From an uncultured Selenomonas sp. (GTDB lineage: Bacteria > Bacillota > Negativicutes > Selenomonadales > Selenomonadaceae): a stretch of 11,898 nucleotides of DNA. Numbering within the stretch: the stretch's first letter is position 1; the number at the start of each line of letters is the position of its first letter. The position numbers and the translations under genes are program-made. A model generated the notes under the pieces. That model made no database searches, was not told where the DNA came from, and worked only from the letters and a program-made list of their open reading frames with translations. Below are positions 6,192-11,898 of the stretch, piece by piece. The stretch lies in the NCBI GenBank assembly GCA_945494195.1, contig CALYVJ010000028.1, positions 1 through 11,898 of the forward strand. Direction: 5' to 3'.

Positions 6192-7628
6192 ATGAAAGTT
6201 CTTTATGTAGCATCGGAAGTAGTGCCTTTTGCCAAAACGGGAGGATTGGCTGATGTAGCAGGTTCTCTTCCTCAGGCATTGAAAGAGGAGAATGTAGATA
6301 TCCGTGTCATCATGCCGAAATTTGGCAAGATTGACCCGAAATATACCAACGCTATGGAGCACGTTTATGACGGGGAATTGGATGTAGCTTGGCGCAAAAA
6401 GTATGTGGGGTTGGATAAATACGAAAAGGACGGGATTACTTATTATTTCGTCGATAACCAGGAATATTTCGGTCGTGAGGGCTTCTATGGTTATGACGAT
6501 GATGCAGAGCGTTTTTCTTTCTTCTGCCGTGCAGTCTTGAATTTACTGCCGGTTATGGATTTCTGGCCGGAGGTCATCCATACCAACGATTGGCATGCGG
6601 GGCTGGTAAATGTCCTGTTGAAACTTGAGCACATGGATGATGAGCGTTATCGCGACATCCGTACACTCTATACGATTCATAATCTCAAATATCAGGGGGT
6701 GTTCCCGAAAGAGGTTATGAGCGATGTCTTGGGGATTGACTGGAAGTATTTCAATAATGGAGATTTGGAATTTTATGATGCCGTTAACTTCATGAAGGGT
6801 GGTATCATTTATGCCGATTATATCTCCACCGTCAGTAAGACGTATGCCCAGGAGATTCAGTACGGATACTTTGGTGAGCACTTAGATGGCCTGCTCCGCA
6901 GCCGCCAGGATACCCTGTTCGGCATTGTGAACGGCTTGGATTATAATGTTTACAATCCGGCTACAGATACGAATTTGTTTGAGACTTATGACATCGACAG
7001 TCGTGACCGCAAGGCCGACAATAAGACGGAATTGCAGAACCTTCTGGGATTGCCGAACAACCGCCGGACACCGATGGTGGCACTGGTTTCGCGTCTCGTT
7101 GCGGCTAAGGGGCTTGACCTCATCGTCCGCATGATGGATGAAATCCTGCAGCATGAGGATATTCAGTTCGTTATGCTTGGAACTGGCGATAGAGAATATG
7201 AAGAGTGGTTCAAAGGGCTGGAGTGGCGTTTCCCCAACAAGGTTTCGGCCAATATTAAGTTCTCTAATGAATTAGCGCAGCGCATGTATGCGGCAGCGGA
7301 TATTTTCCTGATGCCGTCGGATTACGAGCCCTGTGGTATTGGCCAGTTGATTGCCTTGCGTTATGGTGCTGTTCCTGTCGTCCGCGAGATTGGCGGACTT
7401 AAGGATACGGTCCAGCAGTATGATAAGTATACGAATGAGGGCAATGGCTTTGTCTTTGGAGATTACAATGCCCATGAAATGATGTATGCGTTAAAGCGTG
7501 CGCTTAGTGCCTACGAGAATTTCGAAGAGTGGCAGCATATTGTGGCAAATGCGATGAATACAGATTACAGTTGGAAAAATTCTGCTAGGGAATACAAGGA
7601 ACTGTATCAGAAACTGTTAGAGGAATAA
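6192..7628 (+). CDS. glgA: Glycogen synthase, ADP-glucose type (GT5)
   Basis: GlgA transfers glucose from ADP-glucose to non-reducing ends of alpha-1,4-glucan in the cytoplasm. The 478 residues match the bacterial GT5 family. The N-terminal Rossmann domain begins with the hallmark KTGGLADVAGSLPQAL (Lys15 of KTGGL contacts ADP-glucose in the family) and includes HTNDWHAGL and TIHNLKYQGVFP. The C-terminal half has VSRLVAAKGLDLI, VMLGTGDREYE, and the conserved active-site block YEPCGIGQLIALRYGAVPVVRE with Glu379, followed by GGLKDTV. Nothing is missing or truncated. The gene follows glgB by 13 nt, so it should be made in proportion to GlgB, which suits joint elongation and branching. A terminator-like hairpin follows, which may reduce transcription of the next gene. 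Confidence 0.97.
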   Translation: MKVLYVASEVVPFAKTGGLADVAGSLPQALKEENVDIRVIMPKFGKIDPKYTNAMEHVYDGELDVAWRKKYVGLDKYEKDGITYYFVDNQEYFGREGFYGYDDDAERFSFFCRAVLNLLPVMDFWPEVIHTNDWHAGLVNVLLKLEHMDDERYRDIRTLYTIHNLKYQGVFPKEVMSDVLGIDWKYFNNGDLEFYDAVNFMKGGIIYADYISTVSKTYAQEIQYGYFGEHLDGLLRSRQDTLFGIVNGLDYNVYNPATDTNLFETYDIDSRDRKADNKTELQNLLGLPNNRRTPMVALVSRLVAAKGLDLIVRMMDEILQHEDIQFVMLGTGDREYEEWFKGLEWRFPNKVSANIKFSNELAQRMYAAADIFLMPSDYEPCGIGQLIALRYGAVPVVREIGGLKDTVQQYDKYTNEGNGFVFGDYNAHEMMYALKRALSAYENFEEWQHIVANAMNTDYSWKNSAREYKELYQKLLEE

Positions 7629-7640
7629 AAAGCAAGATAG

Positions 7641-7665
7641 GGCGGCAATGAAATTGCCGCCTTTT
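7641..7665 (+). terminator. Terminator-like hairpin between glgA and the GH13-GH77 gene
   Basis: GGCGGCAAT (7641-7649) and ATTGCCGCC (7653-7661) form a perfect 9-bp GC-rich stem with a 3-nt loop, followed directly by TTTTAT. The U-run is short, so termination is probably partial. That would give a glg message ending after glgA plus a longer read-through message. It could instead protect the 3' end of a processed transcript. Confidence 0.65.
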
Positions 7666-7684
7666 ATGCAAGAAAAAGGAGCAG

Positions 7685-7692
7685 AGGAGGGG
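7685..7692 (+). promoter_or_regulatory. Ribosome binding site of the GH13-GH77 gene
   Basis: AGGAGGGG is followed at about 7 nt spacing from its GGAGG core by the ATG at 7698. It supports this start and sits in a purine-rich stretch after the terminator-like hairpin. No clear -35/-10 promoter pair was identified in the 69-nt gap. Confidence 0.8.
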
Positions 7693-7697
7693 ATTTT

Positions 7698-10600
7698 ATG
7701 CTGGAAAGAAATGAGGTTGAGCATAATTCTCGAAATGTCTATTTTCGTTCCCAGGTTGGAGCAGCAGAGGCTGGTTCTAAAATAAAACTCGGTATTCGTT
7801 TGCGAACTTGCCAGTCCATCCAGAGTGTTCTTATGCGGGGATGGCATGACCGGTTCGGGGAAAAACTCTTTACGCTTACCACTAAGAATGAATGGTCCAG
7901 TGAGGAAAAGTTCTATTCCATCACATTGGATTTGCCGGAAAAAGGCTGCCTGCTTTGGTATTATTTCATCATCACAACCGCGGAAGGCACTTGTTACTAC
8001 GGAAATAATCCGGAACAGCTTGGTGGTTTAGGGGAAGTATATGACCATGTTCCGCCTTCGTTCCAGATTACGGTATATAATAAGGGCGCCAAAACACCGG
8101 ACTGGTTCAAACACAGCGTGATGTATCAAATTTTCCCCGACCGGTTCAATCGGCAGGGAGAACGGATTATTCCTAAAAAGGGCGCCGTATATCATGCGGA
8201 TTGGTCAGATGATCCCTGTTATTATAAAGATCCTGATACGAAAGAGATTGTAGCGTATGATTTTTTTGGCGGCAATCTGCAGGGAATCCGGGAGAAACTC
8301 AGCTATTTGAAAAAACTGGGGATTTCGGTTATCTATCTCAATCCGGTCTTTGAGTCTGAAAGCAATCATCATTATGATACTGGTGACTATCATAAAATCG
8401 ATCCGATTCTCGGGACGAGAGAGGATTTTCGTGAATTGGTCCAGGCAGCGAAGGAGCAGGGGATACGGATAATCCTCGACGGTGTCTTCAGTCATACGGG
8501 TAGCAACAGCCGCTATTTCAATCGGGCGGGGGACTATGATACTGTGGGTGCATTCCAGTCCAAGGAATCTCCCTACTACGAATGGTATAGCTTCCGCAAT
8601 TTTCCCTATGAATACGATAGCTGGTGGAATTTCAACACCCTGCCGAATGTCAATGAGACGACCCCTTCCTACATGGATTTCATCATTTACGATGAGGACA
8701 GTGTGCTTCACCATTGGATGAAGGAGGGAATCGCCGGCTGGCGTCTCGATGTCATTGATGAACTGCCGGAGCCCTTTTCCCAGGCTTTTTATGCGGAACT
8801 GAAAAAGACGAATCCTGAGGCCGTCATGATTGGTGAGGTCTGGGAGGATGCCTCGCATAAGATTGCTTATGGAACGCCGCGGGAGTATCTTTGCGGTCAG
8901 GAAATGGATTCGGCGATGAACTATCCATTCCGGGATATCCTGTTTGATTTCTTGCTGTATCGAAATGATGGGCGGCAGGCAATGCGGCGGTTTGAGAGCT
9001 TGCGGGAGAATTATCCCAAGGAAAATTTCTATTCCATGATGAACCTTATCGGCAGCCATGATGTTCAGCGGGCCATAACGATCCTGGGGGAGGCAGCTTA
9101 TTACGATGGTATGCCGGCCGCAGAGCAGTCGCGGTCAAGGCTGGACAAGGATCAGTATAATCTTGGGGTAGAACGGCTGATGATGGCTTCACTTTGGCAG
9201 ATGACTTATCCAGGGGTTCCCTGTGTCTACTATGGTGATGAAATCGGCATGCAGGGATTTAAAGATCCATATAATCGCCGGCCGTATCCTTGGGGGAAGG
9301 GAGATCCTTATCTGAACCATTGGTATGAGAAAATCATTGCCCTGCGCAATGAACATCCGGCGCTGCAGACTGGTGCGCTGCTGCCACTCCTGGCAGAAGG
9401 GGATTGTATCGCCTATGCCCGGGTCATCCGCGGCGGCAAGGATGTGTTCGGACAAGAAGAAAAAGATGAAGCCTTCCTGGCTGCCTTTAACCGAAGCCGG
9501 ACGGAAACCCATACCCTGGAAATGGATGTCAGCGATTTCGCAGAGGGGTATTTTGTCGATGCGCTGGGGAGTGATGATGTGTATGAGGTCACCCGCGGCA
9601 AAGTGGAGTTAAGGCTTGAGCCGCTGACCGGGGTCCTGCTCCAGCATAAGCGGGCTCCCCGAGCCTATAAGCGTCAGGCAGGCATATTGCTTCATCCCAC
9701 TTCACTGCCGTCTAAATATGGAATCGGGGATCTGGGTAAAGAAGCGTACAAATTCGTTGATTTTCTCAAGGACGCTGGGCAAAAGGTCTGGCAAATTCTC
9801 CCCTTGGGGCCTGTGGATAACGTGGGATATTCCCCTTACCAGTCGAGCTCGGCTTTCGCCGGGAATCCCTTGCTGATTGATTTGAACGAATTGATTGAGA
9901 AGAAGTGGTTAACGGCAGCTGAGGCCAGGGTGCCTAATGTGAGCAATTCCCCTTTTATCGATTTTGAATGGGTCCAGCATTTCAAGCAGAAATGTTTCAA
10001 AAAGGCTTGGACGAAATTCCAGCATACGATGGATAAAAATGAAGAGTATCAGGAATTTTGCCGGAAAGAAGCGGATTGGCTGGAGGATTTTTCGTTATTC
10101 CAGGCAGCTAAGCGGGAATACAAGGGGAAGGAGTGGAGCAAGTGGCCGGAACCCATCCGGGGGCGTGATCCCAAGGCGTTGGCCGAACTTAGAAAACGTT
10201 TGGCCGATTCTGTGGGGATGGTGAAGTTTGAGCAATATCTATTTGCCCAACAGTGGCAACGGCTTCATGATTATGCGAAATCCCAGGGAATCCAGATCAT
10301 GGGGGACATGCCGATATTCTTGGCGGGGGACAGTGCAGATGTCTGGGCGAACCAGAAACTTTTTGATCTTCGGGAAGATGGCACGGCCAATACAGTGGCC
10401 GGAGTCCCGCCGGATTACTTTAGTGCAACGGGACAGCTTTGGGGCAATCCCCAGTACGATTGGCAGGCGATGAAGGCGGATAATTACAGTTGGTGGAAAA
10501 AACGCTTTCATAAGCTGTTCGAGATGGTGGATATCGTCCGCATCGATCATTTCCGTGGATTTGAGTCCTTTTGGGAAGTGGATGGAAAGGCGTCAACTGC

Positions 10601-11156
10601 CATCAATGGCCGCTGGGTCAAGGGGCCAGGGAAGCCATTTTTTGATGAGATTCGCCGGGAATTTGGTGACAAGTTCCGTATTGTAGCCGAGGATTTGGGA
10701 ATCATCACTAATGAGGTGGAACAGCTTCGCGATGTCTGCGGGTTCCCTGGAATGAAAGTACTGCATTTCTGCTTGCATTTCAATGAGCAGGGGCGGCTTG
10801 GCTGTGTGGTCCCCGAGAACAGCGTGGTATACACGGGAACGCATGATAACAATACGACGGTTGGCTGGTACAATCAAGATATTGATGAATCCGTGCGGGC
10901 CGCAGTGGCAGGCTTGCTGCATGCCAAGGCTGACCGGCCGCAGGATGTGGCTGCCGGGCTTATCGCTTTTGCGTATGCGTCAAATGCCCGCTTGGCAATT
11001 GTTCCGATGCAGGATATCCTGCATCTGGATGAGCGCAGCCGGATGAATACACCGGGAACGGTGGGGTTGAATTGGAAATGGCGGCTGAAAGCGGATTACA
11101 TGTTGCTGATTGAGCCAGAAGAATTAAAACGCCTTGGCGAAAAATACGAGCGTTAA
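7698..11156 (+). CDS. Fused GH13 amylase/neopullulanase and GH77 4-alpha-glucanotransferase
   Basis: One 1152-residue cytoplasmic protein (no signal peptide) joins two complete enzymes. Residues 1-~135 form a beta-sandwich-like N-domain of neopullulanase type. Residues ~139-560 are a GH13 barrel starting HSVMYQIFPDRF, with His266 in DGVFSHTG, Asp351 in GWRLDVIDE (nucleophile), Glu380 in IGEVWED (acid/base) and Asp455 in IGSHDVQR; a beta domain follows to ~655. Residues ~659-1150 are a full-length amylomaltase (MalQ) starting RQAGILLHPTSLPS, with Asp950 in RIDHFRGF, Glu998 in AEDLG and Asp1050 in GTHDNNTT. Both active sites look intact. The GH13 part should cut alpha-1,4 and perhaps alpha-1,6 bonds in maltodextrins or limit dextrins, while the GH77 part disproportionates short chains for reuse by GlgP. 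Substrate choice is inferred. No separate glgX is present here, so this protein may supply debranching. Confidence 0.93.
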   Translation: MLERNEVEHNSRNVYFRSQVGAAEAGSKIKLGIRLRTCQSIQSVLMRGWHDRFGEKLFTLTTKNEWSSEEKFYSITLDLPEKGCLLWYYFIITTAEGTCYYGNNPEQLGGLGEVYDHVPPSFQITVYNKGAKTPDWFKHSVMYQIFPDRFNRQGERIIPKKGAVYHADWSDDPCYYKDPDTKEIVAYDFFGGNLQGIREKLSYLKKLGISVIYLNPVFESESNHHYDTGDYHKIDPILGTREDFRELVQAAKEQGIRIILDGVFSHTGSNSRYFNRAGDYDTVGAFQSKESPYYEWYSFRNFPYEYDSWWNFNTLPNVNETTPSYMDFIIYDEDSVLHHWMKEGIAGWRLDVIDELPEPFSQAFYAELKKTNPEAVMIGEVWEDASHKIAYGTPREYLCGQEMDSAMNYPFRDILFDFLLYRNDGRQAMRRFESLRENYPKENFYSMMNLIGSHDVQRAITILGEAAYYDGMPAAEQSRSRLDKDQYNLGVERLMMASLWQMTYPGVPCVYYGDEIGMQGFKDPYNRRPYPWGKGDPYLNHWYEKIIALRNEHPALQTGALLPLLAEGDCIAYARVIRGGKDVFGQEEKDEAFLAAFNRSRTETHTLEMDVSDFAEGYFVDALGSDDVYEVTRGKVELRLEPLTGVLLQHKRAPRAYKRQAGILLHPTSLPSKYGIGDLGKEAYKFVDFLKDAGQKVWQILPLGPVDNVGYSPYQSSSAFAGNPLLIDLNELIEKKWLTAAEARVPNVSNSPFIDFEWVQHFKQKCFKKAWTKFQHTMDKNEEYQEFCRKEADWLEDFSLFQAAKREYKGKEWSKWPEPIRGRDPKALAELRKRLADSVGMVKFEQYLFAQQWQRLHDYAKSQGIQIMGDMPIFLAGDSADVWANQKLFDLREDGTANTVAGVPPDYFSATGQLWGNPQYDWQAMKADNYSWWKKRFHKLFEMVDIVRIDHFRGFESFWEVDGKASTAINGRWVKGPGKPFFDEIRREFGDKFRIVAEDLGIITNEVEQLRDVCGFPGMKVLHFCLHFNEQGRLGCVVPENSVVYTGTHDNNTTVGWYNQDIDESVRAAVAGLLHAKADRPQDVAAGLIAFAYASNARLAIVPMQDILHLDERSRMNTPGTVGLNWKWRLKADYMLLIEPEELKRLGEKYER

Positions 11157-11174
11157 TTTTTGCCGATAGGCATA

Positions 11175-11224
11175 AAACAGCCCCGCATAAGCTTGGAAAA
11201 TGTCCAGCTTATGCGGGGCTGTTT
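11175..11224. terminator. Bidirectional intrinsic terminator between convergent genes
   Basis: A perfect 19-bp inverted repeat (11175-11193 with 11206-11224) contains the GC-rich core CAGCCCCGCATAAGC. It is flanked by A-rich sequence on the left and TTTA on the right, so each strand reads as a stem followed by a short U-run. Pairing can continue into the 12-nt loop through TGGA/TCCA if one T is bulged. It lies about 18 nt after the GH13-GH77 stop and about 14 nt beyond the stop of the HD-GYP gene on the opposite strand, as expected for a shared terminator. Confidence 0.92.
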
Positions 11225-11238
11225 ATGTTCAAAATCGG

Positions 11239-11898
11239 TTATTTGGGGTTGTACTCCGTAATCGTAAGTTCCGGATGCTCATTGAGATTGATGATTTCAT
11301 CAGGAGAAATGCTAACAACCGGATGTGCGGCAAAGTCATTGGGATAGGCCGCAATAGTACCCTTTTCGCCATTGTTCAACGTGACCCGCGAACCAAGGAA
11401 AGCATCCTTGATATGGGTGAGCACTGGAACGCAGACGGTAGGATCTAATGAGGTGAACATGCTTTCCGTAATCAGTGCAATGGCCGAAAACGGAGTCTGT
11501 TTTACGTAGCCTTCACGCTCGGTGGTGATATTGTCGTAGATATCGGCAATCATGATGATACGCGCGTATTCGTGGATGTCGGCTCCCATGCAGTTGAAGG
11601 GGAAGCCGGTCCCATCCATCCGCTCATGGTGCTGCATGGCAGCGAGCTTTACGCCATCGGAAAGACCAGTCTGGGCATTCAAGATATGATGGCCGTCGAC
11701 CGTATGCTTGATATAGGCCTCATAATCTTCGCCCCGCAGGTTGTTGACATTTTTATCCAGCAGGCGCTGCGGGAATTTCGTTTTGCCGATGTCATGAAGA
11801 AATCCAGCTAACATAATATCTCTGCGCTTAGCGCGGTCGAAATGCATCCATTTTGCAATGACGCCAGACAGGATGGAAACGCGCAGCGAATGGTTGTA
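11239..11898 (-). CDS. HD-GYP domain protein, partial (5' end beyond window)
   Basis: The frame stays open to the right edge, so only the C-terminal 219 residues are seen; an internal Met at 11847 is not the likely start. HD-GYP proteins hydrolyse c-di-GMP (or related dinucleotides) at a metal centre. Visible motifs in order are YNHS at the window edge, FLHDIGK (HDIGK at 11796-11782), HTVDGHHIL, QHHERMDGTGFP (bases 11634-11599) and ARIIMIADIYDNITT. These supply the expected metal ligands, and the GYP triplet reads GFP. A C-terminal extension of roughly 60 residues (for example GSRVTLNNGEKGTIAAYP) follows the domain. Any N-terminal sensor or extra domain is outside the window. The gene converges on the glycogen operon and shares its terminator; no functional link can be shown from this. 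Confidence 0.9.
   Translation of the reverse strand, partial: YNHSLRVSILSGVIAKWMHFDRAKRRDIMLAGFLHDIGKTKFPQRLLDKNVNNLRGEDYEAYIKHTVDGHHILNAQTGLSDGVKLAAMQHHERMDGTGFPFNCMGADIHEYARIIMIADIYDNITTEREGYVKQTPFSAIALITESMFTSLDPTVCVPVLTHIKDAFLGSRVTLNNGEKGTIAAYPNDFAAHPVVSISPDEIINLNEHPELTITEYNPK

Noticed and set aside
5713..6279. Open frame of 188 codons on the - strand over the end of glgB
   Set aside because: It is the antisense of the Lys/Ala-rich tail; its Phe/Val/Ala-rich product only mirrors that composition, and glgB clearly continues in frame to the glgA ribosome binding site.
7648..7785. ATG-initiated ORF running from the post-glgA hairpin into the GH13-GH77 gene
   Set aside because: Its ATG is in the hairpin loop region, it has no good Shine-Dalgarno, and it overlaps the well-supported start at 7698 in another frame.
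8205..9059. Open frame of 284 codons on the - strand inside the GH13 domain
   Set aside because: It is antisense to conserved catalytic regions and has no recognisable motif.
1..11898. CRISPR arrays, tRNA or rRNA genes, insertion sequences, phage genes
   Set aside because: I saw no spaced direct repeats, cloverleaf-like segments, transposase motifs or phage-like proteins; the window is a compact metabolic operon.

Overview
The window is a glycogen metabolism operon on the + strand, followed by a convergent c-di-GMP phosphodiesterase-type gene on the - strand. Gene content, protein style (a catalytically degenerate GlgD, a GH13-GH77 fusion), purine-rich Shine-Dalgarno sites, frequent TTG starts and mid-range GC suggest an anaerobic Firmicute, most likely a Negativicute of the Selenomonas/Mitsuokella/Megamonas type. 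That assignment is inferred from style and no search was run.

Layout: glgD (33-1139, probably preceded by glgC just outside the window); a 126-nt gap holding a long imperfect hairpin; glgP (1266-3743, glycogen phosphorylase); a 74-nt gap holding a hairpin, a possible 13-codon ORF and a 9-G ribosome binding site; glgB (3818-6178, branching enzyme with a ~155-residue Lys/Ala-rich C-terminal tail); glgA (6192-7628, glycogen synthase, only 13 nt after glgB); a terminator-like hairpin; a 1152-residue GH13 amylase/neopullulanase-GH77 amylomaltase fusion (7698-11156); a strong bidirectional terminator (11175-11224); and the 3' part of an HD-GYP gene on the - strand (11239-11898, running off the right edge).

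How the genes work together: GlgC/GlgD make ADP-glucose, GlgA elongates alpha-1,4 chains and GlgB adds alpha-1,6 branches. GlgP releases glucose-1-phosphate from chain ends, and the GH13-GH77 fusion would process the limit dextrins and short maltodextrins that GlgP leaves. Synthesis and breakdown are therefore encoded together, and intercistronic RNA structures could set the relative amounts of each enzyme.

The most unusual feature is the GlgB tail. It resembles histone H1 or AlgP-like bacterial proteins, contains an AT-hook-like KRRGRPKK motif, and follows a complete, catalytically intact branching enzyme. A tail like this could bind DNA, polyphosphate, RNA or another polyanion and so tether or organise glycogen granules; this function is inference. 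The second point of interest is the glgP-glgB junction, where a hairpin, a mini-ORF and a slippage-prone G9 tract together could control GlgB translation.
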